Shown here: positions 42,890-51,675 of the stretch, in pieces | How the letters are laid out: each line of letters starts with the position of its first letter | Numbering within the stretch: the first letter of the stretch is position 1 | Origin: Dasania phycosphaerae | GTDB taxonomy: Bacteria > Pseudomonadota > Gammaproteobacteria > Pseudomonadales > Dasaniaceae | Direction: 5' to 3' | Length of the DNA stretch: 64,000 bases | Assembly: GCF_026891035.1 (NCBI RefSeq) | Contig: NZ_JAPTGG010000007.1 | Location: 124,001-188,000 of the forward strand | The notes under the pieces: generated by a model | The model's database searches: none | The model's input: only the letters and a program-made list of their open reading frames with translations | Told to the model about the DNA's origin: nothing | Made by a program: the position numbers and the translations under genes

Positions 42890-44188
42890 ATGAGCATGAG
42901 TAAAAACGTAGTTGTACTAGGTACCCAGTGGGGTGACGAAGGCAAGGGCAAAATCGTTGATTTGCTAACCGATCAAGCGCAGGCCGTGGCCCGCTTTCAA
43001 GGTGGTCATAATGCTGGCCATACCTTGGTAATAGGCGGCGAAAAAACCGTATTGCACTTAATCCCCTCCGGTATTTTGCGCGAAAACGTTATCTGTTTAA
43101 TAGGTAACGGCGTGGTGGTTTGCCCCACCGCTCTGCTAAAAGAGATTGCCGAGCTGGAAGAGAAAAACGTACCCGTGCGTGAGCGCCTGCGTTTAAGCCC
43201 TGCTTGCCCATTGATTTTGCCTACCCATATTGCCTTGGATCAAGCCCGTGAAATCGCCAAGGGCGAAGAAAAAATCGGCACCACTGGTCGCGGCATAGGC
43301 CCCGCCTATGAAGATAAAGTGGCCAGACGCGGCATACGCTTAGGCGATTTAAAACACCCCGAGCGTTTTGCTAAGAAATTAAAAGAAGTGATGGAATACC
43401 ATAACTTCCAGCTTACCCAATACTATAAAACCGACGCCATTGATTATCAGCAAGTGCATGACGAAACCATGAAAATGGCCGAGCAAATTGTACCCATGAT
43501 AGACGACGTTAACGGCATTTTGCACGACTACCGCGAAGCCGGTAAAAACATTATGTTTGAAGGTGCGCAGGGCTCACTGCTGGATATAGATCACGGTACT
43601 TACCCCTTTGTAACCTCATCCAACACCACGGCCGGTGGTACCGCTACGGGCAGTGGTTTTGGCCCGCTGTATTTAGATTATGTGTTAGGTATTACCAAGG
43701 CTTACACCACCCGTGTTGGCTCTGGCCCTTTCCCCACCGAGTTATTTGATGATGTAGGCAGGCACTTAGCCGAAAAAGGCCATGAGTTTGGTGCCACCAC
43801 TGGCCGCGCTCGTCGCTGTGGTTGGTTTGATGCTATGGCCTTGCGCCAAGCTGTGCGCGTTAACAGTGTTTCTGGTCTATGCCTGACTAAGCTAGATGTG
43901 TTAGATGGTTTAGAGACGATTAAAATTTGTGTGGCCTATAACGATGCCGATGGCAACCCTGCACCAGCGCCTGTGGATAGCGATGATTACGCCAAGCTGG
44001 TGCCTGTGTATGAGGAAGTTGCCGGTTGGACGGAATCTACTTTAGGTGCCCAGAGCTTAGACGCTTTACCGGCAGCAGCTCGCGCTTATATCAAGCGTAT
44101 AGAGGAGGTGGTAGGTGCACCTATAGATATTATTTCTACCGGCCCGGACCGGGTAGAAACCATCGTATTGCGTCACGCTTTTGATTAA
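42890..44188 (+). CDS. purA: adenylosuccinate synthetase
   Basis: 432 residues. First committed step from IMP to AMP. Motifs GTQWGDEGKGKIVD (GTP-binding), GHNAGHTLV, GTTGRGIGPAY, TTGRARRCGW. ATG at 42890; another ATG lies two codons on (42896). The purine pathway also appears later as purE-purK. Confidence 0.97.
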   Translation: MSMSKNVVVLGTQWGDEGKGKIVDLLTDQAQAVARFQGGHNAGHTLVIGGEKTVLHLIPSGILRENVICLIGNGVVVCPTALLKEIAELEEKNVPVRERLRLSPACPLILPTHIALDQAREIAKGEEKIGTTGRGIGPAYEDKVARRGIRLGDLKHPERFAKKLKEVMEYHNFQLTQYYKTDAIDYQQVHDETMKMAEQIVPMIDDVNGILHDYREAGKNIMFEGAQGSLLDIDHGTYPFVTSSNTTAGGTATGSGFGPLYLDYVLGITKAYTTRVGSGPFPTELFDDVGRHLAEKGHEFGATTGRARRCGWFDAMALRQAVRVNSVSGLCLTKLDVLDGLETIKICVAYNDADGNPAPAPVDSDDYAKLVPVYEEVAGWTESTLGAQSLDALPAAARAYIKRIEEVVGAPIDIISTGPDRVETIVLRHAFD

Positions 44189-44214
44189 GCCTTAGCGTAA
44201 TTGATTGTAAAAAA

Positions 44215-44240
44215 AGCCCCGCAATGCGGGGCTTTTTTTT
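44215..44240 (+). terminator. strong rho-independent terminator after purA
   Basis: AGCCCCGC (44215-44222), loop AAT, GCGGGGCT (44226-44233), then a run of T to 44240; the A-run on its left makes it work both ways, also for the minus-strand cyclase gene. Confidence 0.93.
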
Positions 44241-44277
44241 AAGGCTAAGTTTTAGACTTAGATTCTTAGCTTTGTGC

Positions 44278-45306
44278 TTAATAGCTAGACAAATCGCTAT
44301 CGCTTATTACCCGGTTGCGGCCGCTGTGCTTGGCCTTGTACATGTACTTATCGCCGCGGTCTAGTAATGTCTCGGCGTTCTCCTGCGGACGATGCTGAGT
44401 CACCCCTGCCGAGATGGTAAGGCGGCCAATAATCTGGCCGTTTCTGCCAGTAGATAGCTGCTTAGCGGATATGGCTTTGCGTAGATGGTCGGCAACTTTA
44501 ACCGCACTTTTTAAGTTGGTGTTAGGTAATATAACCGTGAACTCTTCGCCACCATAACGCGCTAAAAAATCACTGCTGCGCAGGTTTTTCTTCATAATAG
44601 AGGCAGCCAGTTTTAGGACTTTGTCCCCGGTATTATGGCCAAAACTATCGTTGATGGTTTTGAAATGGTCTAAATCTATCATGATCAGCGACAGGTCGCT
44701 GTGCTGGTTTTGGGCCTCAGCTATGGCGTTGCGCAAGCGCTCATCTAAACCGCGTCTATTACTAACGCCGGTTAAACTGTCGGTGACAGCTTCGCTGCCA
44801 GCCTGTTCTAAATCTTTACGCAGCTGTTTTACTTCGTTGTTTAGCGAGCCCAGCACTGAGTTAATATCGTTGCTGGCGTCTGCCATGCTCTTAGCTTCTT
44901 GGGTGAGGTCGGTAATAATGTCTTTGATTTCGCTGATGCTGGGGTCGCTGTTGAGCTTTTGGGTGCATTTTTCTAAGGCTTGGCAAAAGCTGCCGTGGTT
45001 ACTGCTCCAGTTAGAGATTTGGCTAATAACAACATTGAGCAGGTGGCTAAAGGCCAGCCGGGCTGCATCGAAGTCTTTTTGCTCGTTACTCACAAAATAT
45101 TTTTTTAACAGCTTATGACAAATTTCTTCGCTAATCGCCGTTTGCTGGGCCATTAGCGCATCAATTTCCTCATTAAGCTCAGTATTACTGGTGCAGGTGT
45201 ACTCGTACCATACCTTGTAGTTTTCGGGGATGGGGTGCAGCTTGTGTTTTTTAAGGTGCTCTAGGGTGGTGTTGAGAAAACTCTGCATTTGGTAGTGGTT
45301 ATACAT
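44278..45306 (-). CDS. diguanylate cyclase with N-terminal helical domain
   Basis: 342 residues, soluble. The N-terminal 165 residues are helical and unassigned (MQSFLNTTLEHLKKHKLHPI; PENYKVWYEYTC), a module that recurs before GGDEF domains in this group. The C-terminal GGDEF domain starts near 175 (DSLTGVSNRRGLDERL) and has GGEEF (ARYGGEEFTVIL), an active signature, with RSSD five residues upstream as inhibitory site. It makes c-di-GMP. No EAL domain. Convergent with purA. Confidence 0.9.
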   Translation of the reverse strand: MYNHYQMQSFLNTTLEHLKKHKLHPIPENYKVWYEYTCTSNTELNEEIDALMAQQTAISEEICHKLLKKYFVSNEQKDFDAARLAFSHLLNVVISQISNWSSNHGSFCQALEKCTQKLNSDPSISEIKDIITDLTQEAKSMADASNDINSVLGSLNNEVKQLRKDLEQAGSEAVTDSLTGVSNRRGLDERLRNAIAEAQNQHSDLSLIMIDLDHFKTINDSFGHNTGDKVLKLAASIMKKNLRSSDFLARYGGEEFTVILPNTNLKSAVKVADHLRKAISAKQLSTGRNGQIIGRLTISAGVTQHRPQENAETLLDRGDKYMYKAKHSGRNRVISDSDLSSY

Positions 45307-45560
45307 GCTGGCGTTAGCCTTACTCGCTGCTGGGGAATAAAGCTAATGATAGCTTATAACGAATGTGGATTTTGCTGCATGGCGCAAATATTTTCTTTTT
45401 ATATCGCCATGCGTGCTGGTGAAAAAATAGGCTACATTATCAGCGGTCTGGGGGTTATTCACAGGCAGCCCGTGACTCTGTTACAATTGGCCGCTTTTCT
45501 GAGCCCCCCTGATCATAGTGTTTGGGGCCACACTATCGAGGGTTATCCTCGGTGCTTATT

Positions 45561-45568
45561 GAGAGAAG
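45561..45568 (+). promoter_or_regulatory. Shine-Dalgarno that sets the purE start
   Basis: GAGAGAAG lies 5 bases before ATG 45574. The open frame extends 285 bases upstream to 45289 without such a signal and with no PurE-like sequence. Confidence 0.7.
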
Positions 45569-45573
45569 CAATT

Positions 45574-46071
45574 ATGACTGATGCAGTCGTCGCCGTAGTT
45601 ATGGGGTCGCGCAGTGACTGGGAAACCATGTCTGCAGCCTGTGAAATGTTAGATACCTTTGGTGTGTCTTATACCGTTGATGTGGTATCGGCTCACCGCA
45701 CGCCTGAAAAACTATTTTCTTTTGCCAATGGCGCTAAAGATAACGGCCTAAAAGTGATTATTGCCGGTGCCGGTGGCGCCGCTCATTTGCCGGGCATGAT
45801 AGCGGCCAGCACCGCATTGCCGGTATTAGGCGTACCCGTGCAAAGCAAGGCCTTAAACGGTATGGACAGCTTATTGTCTATTGCGCAAATGCCCAAAGGC
45901 GTTGCGGTAGGTACCTTGGCTATAGGTGCCAGCGGTGCGGCCAATGCCGGGCTATTAGCCTCGCAAATTATTGCCTTGGGTGATGCTGATGTGGCGGCTA
46001 AAATCGATGCCTTCCGCCAGCAGCAAACCGATACTGTATTAGCCAACGCCGATCCGCGTTTACCTGCATAA
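45574..46071 (+). CDS. purE: N5-carboxyaminoimidazole ribonucleotide mutase PurE
   Basis: 165 residues, full length. VMGSRSDWETM (ribonucleotide phosphate binding), VDVVSAHRTPEKL, AGAGGAAHLPGMIAA and GVPVQSKALNGMDSLLSI are all class I PurE motifs. Converts N5-CAIR from PurK to CAIR. 13 bases separate it from purK. Confidence 0.96.
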   Translation: MTDAVVAVVMGSRSDWETMSAACEMLDTFGVSYTVDVVSAHRTPEKLFSFANGAKDNGLKVIIAGAGGAAHLPGMIAASTALPVLGVPVQSKALNGMDSLLSIAQMPKGVAVGTLAIGASGAANAGLLASQIIALGDADVAAKIDAFRQQQTDTVLANADPRLPA

Positions 46072-46084
46072 ATAGAGTTTTAAG

Positions 46085-47212
46085 ATGAAGTCACTGCTGA
46101 TATTAGGCCACGGCCAACTGGGTTTAATGATGGCTGCCGAAGCCGCTCGTTTAGGCTTAGTGGTTGATAGGCTAGATATGCAAACCGGTGAGTTGCTGCG
46201 TGGTACTACCGCACAACGGCTAAACATAGATGCTGATGCGTTAATCGCCAGCTACGATGTGATTACCGCCGAAATAGAGCATCTGCCCCATAGCGAGTGG
46301 TTGGATCGTATTTATGCTTCCGATAAGTGGGCTAACCGCCTAGCTTTTGAGTTGCTGCCCAACCGTTTTAGCCAAAAAACCTTACTGGATCAGCTACAGG
46401 TGCCCACCGCGCCTTGGTGCTTATTGGCAGAGCGTGCAGATGTGGCGCAAGCTCATCAGCAATTAGGTGATGCCCTAATCGTTAAGTCCACTACCGGTGG
46501 CTATGATGGCAAAGGCCAGTGGCGGGTTAACCCCGATAACGGCGAGCAATTACCCGAAGCTATGTTTGGGCAATTAATTGCCGAGCAAAAAATCCCCTTT
46601 CAGCGCGAAGTGTCAGTGATTGGTGCTAGAGATGCCAGCGGCCACTGTTACTTTTTGCCCATGGCTGAAAACGTACACAAAGAAGGCATCTTGCGTTATA
46701 GCCTGGCCAATATAGCAGTGGATGAGGCACTGCAGCAGCAGGCCGAAGCAGCTTTAGCCAGCATACTGGGGCATCTAAACTTTGTGGGTATTATGGCCAT
46801 GGAGTGTTTTGTCACCGAGCAGGGCTTATTAGTCAATGAGCTGGCCCCGCGGGTACACAACACTGGTCACTGGACTCAAATGGGTGCGGTGACCAACCAG
46901 TTCGCCATGCAGGTATTACCTTTAGTTGGTTTGCCCCTGCCGCAAAGCCAAAGTTGCAGGGCAACATTAATGCTGAATTTAATTGGCTGCGAATTTTCCC
47001 CCGCCTGTATCAGCCTGCCCGGAGTAAGCTACCACTGGTATGGCAAAGAGGTGCGTCCTGGCCGCAAGCTGGGCCATATCAATATTGATGCCACTTGCTC
47101 TGCCGCCTTGAAAAAAGCGGTAAGCGTACTCAGCCCCCATCTTGATGAGGAGCATAGAGGCCTGCTGGCCGAAGCGGTAGAGCTGCACAGGCAGCGCAGC
47201 ATTAACGAGTAA
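46085..47212 (+). CDS. purK: N5-carboxyaminoimidazole ribonucleotide synthase PurK
   Basis: 375 residues, ATP-grasp. LGHGQLGLMMAAEAARLG, then IVKSTTGGYDGKGQWRV (P-loop-like), MECFVTEQGLLVNELAPRVHNTGHW. Carboxylates AIR with bicarbonate and ATP. Operon with purE. Confidence 0.96.
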   Translation: MKSLLILGHGQLGLMMAAEAARLGLVVDRLDMQTGELLRGTTAQRLNIDADALIASYDVITAEIEHLPHSEWLDRIYASDKWANRLAFELLPNRFSQKTLLDQLQVPTAPWCLLAERADVAQAHQQLGDALIVKSTTGGYDGKGQWRVNPDNGEQLPEAMFGQLIAEQKIPFQREVSVIGARDASGHCYFLPMAENVHKEGILRYSLANIAVDEALQQQAEAALASILGHLNFVGIMAMECFVTEQGLLVNELAPRVHNTGHWTQMGAVTNQFAMQVLPLVGLPLPQSQSCRATLMLNLIGCEFSPACISLPGVSYHWYGKEVRPGRKLGHINIDATCSAALKKAVSVLSPHLDEEHRGLLAEAVELHRQRSINE

Positions 47213-47217
47213 GCACT

Positions 47218-47243
47218 AAGGCCGGTAACACCGGCCTTTTTTA
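47218..47243 (+). terminator. terminator after purK
   Basis: AAGGCCGGT (47218-47226), loop AAC, ACCGGCCTT (47230-47238), then TTTTT. Confidence 0.9.
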
Positions 47244-47267
47244 TGGAATTAGTTATTGCCAAATTAA

Positions 47268-47283
47268 CTGTATTTATATACAG
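47268..47283. promoter_or_regulatory. LexA (SOS) box upstream of yebG
   Basis: CTGTATTTATATACAG matches CTGT-N8-ACAG exactly, with the A/T-rich core typical of strong gammaproteobacterial LexA sites. It lies 74 bases before the yebG start, the classic arrangement. Confidence 0.9.
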
Positions 47284-47356
47284 TTATTGGCGTTTTTATA
47301 AAAGAATAAATACCGCGTTTTATTGACGACTAACTATAAACATAGAAGGTGAGCTT

Positions 47357-47650
47357 ATGGCCGTTGTGGCAATGTGGAAATGTGACCGGGATGACAGTAT
47401 GTTTGATAACAAAAAAGACGCCGATGCCTACGATAAAATGCTGGAGCTGGCCGAAAGCTTTACCCAGTTTTTAGAAAAGCATGCCGCAGGTATTAGCGAG
47501 CAAGATGCTGAAACCATAGGCCTATTACTATCCAAAAACAAAGAGCAATTAATTGCTGCTTGTAAAGGCAAGCCTGAGGTACTGCTCAGCTTAGGTGAGG
47601 GTGACAGTGAGGCTGATAGCAACGTAACCGAGTTGTCGGCTGCCGGCTAA
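47357..47650 (+). CDS. yebG: YebG family DNA damage-inducible protein
   Basis: 97 residues. The start MAVVAMWKCDRDDSMFDNKK and the helix DADAYDKMLELAESF match YebG of Escherichia coli, whose gene is LexA-repressed. The E. coli protein has the same KKEADAYDKML segment. The LexA box upstream supports the name independently. Molecular role unknown. AAGGTGAG precedes the ATG. Confidence 0.88.
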   Translation: MAVVAMWKCDRDDSMFDNKKDADAYDKMLELAESFTQFLEKHAAGISEQDAETIGLLLSKNKEQLIAACKGKPEVLLSLGEGDSEADSNVTELSAAG

Positions 47651-47676
47651 GTTTTCGCCGTCTAATATATTGTTGA

Positions 47677-47703
47677 AAAATGCCGGGCTTGCACCGGCAT
47701 TTT
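47677..47703 (+). terminator. terminator between yebG and the CDF gene
   Basis: AAAATGCCGG (47677-47686), loop GCTTGCA, CCGGCATTTT (47694-47703). It sits within the upstream part of the next open frame, which supports the later start of that gene. Confidence 0.85.
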
Positions 47704-47777
47704 CGTTTTTACTAATCATTAAAGGCGGACTGTGCTTAAATACGCTTTTATTTATCCCAAGGCTAATTTGCAACACT

Positions 47778-48938
47778 ATGGATGCACAAGCTCAGCAACG
47801 TCGGCAAGAAATTCAAAAAGTCACCCTTATAGGCGCAGTGTTAGATGCCGTGCTGGGTGTGGCTAAAGTCATAGTCGGTGTGTTGGCTAACTCTCATGCC
47901 TTGATAGCCGATGGCATACACTCTTTTTCAGATTTGCTCACCGATGCCATGGTGATAGTGGTGGCCAAGTTTTCACACCACGGCCCCGATGAAGATCACC
48001 CCTATGGCCACGGCCGCTTTGAAACCTTTGCTACCGTAGTCTTGGGCGCGCTATTGATAGCAGTGGCTGGCGCTATGGCTTACGACAGTATTTATAGGTT
48101 GCTCTATAGCGAGCAATTACCAGTGCCTGCTTGGCCGGCTTTAGTCGTGGCGGGGCTGTCCATTGTTAGTAAAGAGTGGATATATCGTTATACCAAAGCC
48201 GTGGGCGAAAAATATAATTCCAAAATGCTTATTGCCAATGCCTGGCACAGCCGCAGCGATGCTATCTCCTCCATAGTGGTTTTGGTGGGCGTGGCTGGCG
48301 CCATGCTGGGTATTAGTTGGTTGGATAGTGTCGCCGCCTTAGTGGTGGCCATTATGATAGCCAAAATAGGTTGGGACTTAGCCTGGGAGAGTGTACAGGA
48401 GCTAGTAGACACCGCCTTATCGGCTGAAGAAGTGGCCGAGATGAAAGATATAATTATGCAAATTGAAGGTGTGGTAGGCGTGCATGAGCTGCGCAGTCGC
48501 AAAATGGGTGCCGATGCCTTGCTGGATATACATATACAAGTGGGCTCTAAAGTCAGCGTATCCGAGGGCCATAATATAGGCGTGTGGGTTACCGATAGCT
48601 TGTTAAAAAATGTCAAGAGTATTACCGATGTCACCTTTCATATAGACCCAGAAGACGACGACAACGACGACACCCGCATAGAGGGCAAGGTGGTGTTGTT
48701 ACCCCTGCGCGGTGATGTAATGGCCGCCCTTAATGAAACCTGGGATGGCATAGCCTACACCGAAAATATTAAAAAAATTAATCTGCACTACCTGCGCGAC
48801 AGCGTACAGGCAGAGGTGTTTATGCCCGCCGAGGTGTTAACTGATCAGGGCTTTGATAGGGTAGAGTTTCAAGAAAGCCTGCAACAAGGTACTGGGCATT
48901 TACCCTGGCTTAGCCATGTGAGTGTGTGGTTTGGCTAG
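47778..48938 (+). CDS. cation diffusion facilitator family metal exporter
   Basis: 386 residues from ATG 47778. Six membrane segments; metal site A residues are in ALIADGIHSFSDLLTDAM and NAWHSRSDAISSI (HxxxD). The cytoplasmic domain (210-295) is followed by a second beta-alpha-beta section to the end that makes the protein longer than FieF. Exports divalent metal (Fe, Zn, Co, Mn or similar) for protons; which one is not fixed by eye. The longer open frame from 47670 overlaps the yebG terminator and was rejected. Confidence 0.9.
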   Translation: MDAQAQQRRQEIQKVTLIGAVLDAVLGVAKVIVGVLANSHALIADGIHSFSDLLTDAMVIVVAKFSHHGPDEDHPYGHGRFETFATVVLGALLIAVAGAMAYDSIYRLLYSEQLPVPAWPALVVAGLSIVSKEWIYRYTKAVGEKYNSKMLIANAWHSRSDAISSIVVLVGVAGAMLGISWLDSVAALVVAIMIAKIGWDLAWESVQELVDTALSAEEVAEMKDIIMQIEGVVGVHELRSRKMGADALLDIHIQVGSKVSVSEGHNIGVWVTDSLLKNVKSITDVTFHIDPEDDDNDDTRIEGKVVLLPLRGDVMAALNETWDGIAYTENIKKINLHYLRDSVQAEVFMPAEVLTDQGFDRVEFQESLQQGTGHLPWLSHVSVWFG

Positions 48939-49070
48939 GGCTTAATCTTGCGACAGTCGTTTTGCGAGTCGCTCTATAGATGTGCTGATTTCCTTTTTTC
49001 TAGGGCGCTAAAACCAAATCGAATAGGGCGGGGCAGTGGCTTTACTCTCGCAGTGATACTTTTGGCTGGT

Positions 49071-49851
49071 TCATTGGCTTATGTTAAAAATAGCCCTGCA
49101 TTTTGGGTAGTCTGTGCATCCCCAGAACTTACTGCCTATATGAGCGCCTTTTTTAGCGGTTCTTATTACCATATCAGAACCACACTTGGGGCAGGGGTTA
49201 GCGGTATTTTTTACGCTGATAATGTCTTTAACGTGGTTCACATGTTCACGATTAGTTTTTAGGCCTGGCTTGAGTCGACCGTGCGCTATGGCCATGATGG
49301 CTGCTTGTACTTGTTGCTGGCTCAAGGTTTCAGTGTTTTTGGACTTGATATATTTAATGCAGCCTCCTGCATAAGTGACATTGCTAGGCATTGCTGTTTT
49401 AAAGCTGCTGTCGCCAATAAATACCACGATTGAAAAAATACTGTCAGTAGGAATGTTTAAAAGATGGTCTAGAGCTTTTAGGTGTTTATAGTTTTGATGA
49501 ATCGGGTTTTGAAACTTATATGAACGCTTATATATTTTCTGAGTCCATTGTTTTTTTATAGGCAGAGCCGAATATCCAGCCTTTCATGTTTTTTGTTTCT
49601 ATAACAAAGACACCGTATTTTGAAATCAAAAGATGGTCAATTTGCGTGCTTCCATCCTCCGAAGCTAAGGTGACATTGTTAAAAAGATGATATTTATTTT
49701 TGGATAAAAAGAGCTTAAGCAATAAGTTGATCTGTAACTCGCCAAAAAGGCCTTTAAACCACGGCGACTGTAATATCCCCGCTGTTATTGCCAGTGGGAT
49801 GAGGTACCACAGCGTACTGAATAATTGCTGAGTTATTGGCGTGATCTCCAT
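49071..49851 (-). pseudogene. NERD-domain / zinc-ribbon nuclease-like gene, broken by a frameshift at a 7-base homopolymer
   Basis: Two minus-strand frames are parts of one gene. The 5' part (49528-49851) has a membrane segment and a NERD domain with IDHLLISKYGVFVIETKN, whose Asp, Glu and Lys match the nuclease-type catalytic set. The 3' part, open from 49550 down to 49071, continues it: QWTQKIYKRSYKFQNPIHQN reads on exactly, and ends in a topoisomerase-type C4 zinc ribbon (CPKCGSDMVIRT...FWGCTDYPKC). The shift lies in T7 at 49551-49557 (A7 on the coding strand); removing one base gives TAT AAA AAA CAA TGG. It could be a true pseudogene, a homopolymer sequencing error, or transcriptional slippage. 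The intact protein would be about 260 residues. Confidence 0.85.
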
Positions 49852-49871
49852 ATCTGCCTAGCTCTTACTAC

Positions 49872-50594
49872 TTAGTCTTTATTCATCTTTGCCAAAGTCC
49901 GTAAGGTCACCAAGGGCTTAGAGTGAAACTCGCGGTGATAGAGCACCGCCACAACCAGCGCGGTAGCGCCCACAAATAACCACTGGCTGATAAACCAGGG
50001 GAATATGGCCATGGCAAAATAATAGGCACGCAAACCGTAGTTATAAGTGTGGCTGGCTTGGTCTATCATTTTGGCGGTATAGCGTGCGTATTGATTGCGC
50101 TGTTTTTGCGAGCTGCCTTCATCTTTACGTAGTGGCGCGGCGCCCATCAGTACGCTAGAAAAACCAAACTGGCGCATGGCCCAGGTAAAAGTAAAAAAGG
50201 CGTATACAAAAATACAGCACAGCACCATCACGCGCAGCTGTATTTCGGACTCGCTAGTTTTTTCAAAAAAAGGTATCTCAGTCAGCAGTAGGTTAATAGT
50301 GCCGATATTGGGGATAACTGCCAATAAACCCGCCAGCACCAGTATGGTGGTGGAGGCAAAAAAACTTACCTGCCGTTCAATATTGGAAATTAATGCCGCA
50401 TCAGCCACCAAAGCTTCGCGGTTTAATAATGCCTTCATCCAGTTTACCCGGTGATCGTGTAATACCGACGATAAGCTATGGGTACGCTTAGCCATATAGT
50501 GGGCAAAATAGCTGTAGCCCACCCAGCATAATAAAAACCAGCCCAAGCTTAGGGCGTTACTCCAATGGAAGGTTTGTAAAAAAGCTAAAGTCAT
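49872..50594 (-). CDS. DUF599 membrane protein
   Basis: 240 residues with four hydrophobic segments (LSLGWFLLCWVGYSYFA; FASTTILVLAGLLAVIP; MVLCCIFVYAFFTFTWAM; FISQWLFVGATALVVAV). HDHRVNWMKALLNREALVADAALISNIERQVSFFAS is the family's conserved block. Its function is unknown. It lies 20 bases upstream of the NERD gene on the same strand. Confidence 0.85.
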   Translation of the reverse strand: MTLAFLQTFHWSNALSLGWFLLCWVGYSYFAHYMAKRTHSLSSVLHDHRVNWMKALLNREALVADAALISNIERQVSFFASTTILVLAGLLAVIPNIGTINLLLTEIPFFEKTSESEIQLRVMVLCCIFVYAFFTFTWAMRQFGFSSVLMGAAPLRKDEGSSQKQRNQYARYTAKMIDQASHTYNYGLRAYYFAMAIFPWFISQWLFVGATALVVAVLYHREFHSKPLVTLRTLAKMNKD

Positions 50595-50688
50595 TTTGCA
50601 CCCTGTGGTTGTGTGGCGTTAGTGTATCAGGTTCATTTAGTATGCCAATAGACTGTTAAATCTTTATGAATAGGGCGAGAGGAAAGTA

Positions 50689-51555
50689 TCAAAAATAATC
50701 TTTTAGCGGGTCTACCCCTAATTGTTTTTCGCCTGAGGCCAGTGAGCCTATAAATAAAGAAAATAATTCTGGCTGCGAGCTAATATCCAGCTTTTGATAC
50801 AGGTGGCGTCTGTGTACCTTTACGGTTTCCATAGATATTTGTAATTTGTTGGCCATGGCCTTAGTGGAGTAGCCATGCAGTATGTGCTGGGCAATTTCAC
50901 ATTCCCTGGCGGTAAGCACGCTGCTGCCAAAGTGAGTAAATGCCGAGGCAATATTTTGATGAAAACCGGGTTTGCCCTGGGGTTGTGGTTGGGCGCTAAA
51001 GTGCTGTGCTATTACGCTAGTTACCCAAGGGGCGATGATGTGCAGTATCTCTGCCTGCTCGTCACTAAAAGGGGTTTTGCTGGCCAGCGACAGCGAAGCG
51101 GTTTGCTGCTGTGGCAGTTGCACTAGGTAATTAAACTCATCCACTAATTGGCAGTGCTGATAATAATTAAAATAATATTCACTCTTATGAAATAAGTCAG
51201 GCACTACCTCACTCAAACGATACAGCTTAGTGGCGCAGCCGTTACAACTGGCTTGGTAAAACGGGTCTAGCAAATAAGCCCCTTCATAATAATTAGCTAA
51301 GCTGGCGGCTGGCGCCCAGGGGCCATCGTTATCGGGCAGGTAAACCGTGCTGGGTGCACTATTATGGGGGTAGATGATAAGCACCGGCGCATCGACTGCC
51401 ACCAAAAAGCCTATGGCATCTAGCAATTGTTTGCCCCACTGGGCGCTGCCTATAGCCTGGGTGGTGTTGGCTATATGTTGATACCATTGGGGGCTGCAGA
51501 GCTGGTCGCGTATCAGTTGGCTCATGGTCTGGGGCTCGTAGGGTGATAGCGGCAT
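50689..51555 (-). CDS. LuxR-family transcriptional regulator
   Basis: 288 residues. The C-terminal 60 residues form the LuxR/FixJ helix-turn-helix (LTARECEIAQHILHGYSTKAMANKLQISMETVKVHRRHLYQKLDI). The N-terminal 200 residues are not a receiver and lack the conserved pattern of an acyl-homoserine-lactone domain; they may bind another small ligand. Divergent from an MFS transporter 120 bases away, so it probably controls that gene. Confidence 0.85.
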   Translation of the reverse strand: MPLSPYEPQTMSQLIRDQLCSPQWYQHIANTTQAIGSAQWGKQLLDAIGFLVAVDAPVLIIYPHNSAPSTVYLPDNDGPWAPAASLANYYEGAYLLDPFYQASCNGCATKLYRLSEVVPDLFHKSEYYFNYYQHCQLVDEFNYLVQLPQQQTASLSLASKTPFSDEQAEILHIIAPWVTSVIAQHFSAQPQPQGKPGFHQNIASAFTHFGSSVLTARECEIAQHILHGYSTKAMANKLQISMETVKVHRRHLYQKLDISSQPELFSLFIGSLASGEKQLGVDPLKDYF

Positions 51556-51675
51556 GATAGCACTGGCCTATGGCTGCACTAAAGCCTGGGATGTCACCCT
51601 AAGGGGTTATACCCGCGGGCTGGCCCTGGCTTTACATTGTCTGGCTACTGGTTATAGCGCGCCGCCTCGCTTTAG

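Noticed and set aside
44621..45118. 165-residue plus-strand open frame opposite the GGDEF cyclase
   Set aside because: Shadow of the minus-strand cyclase gene whose GGDEF motif falls in the same region.
45289..45573. Extension of the purE frame by 95 residues
   Set aside because: PurE starts at MTDAVVAVVMGS in all relatives I can recall, and GAGAGAAG is placed for the ATG at 45574.
47670..47777. Upstream extension of the CDF exporter
   Set aside because: It runs through the yebG terminator and adds no family sequence.
48948..49262. Plus-strand open frame after the CDF gene
   Set aside because: Overlaps the zinc-ribbon end of the minus-strand NERD gene, where the reading of conserved cysteines is far more convincing.
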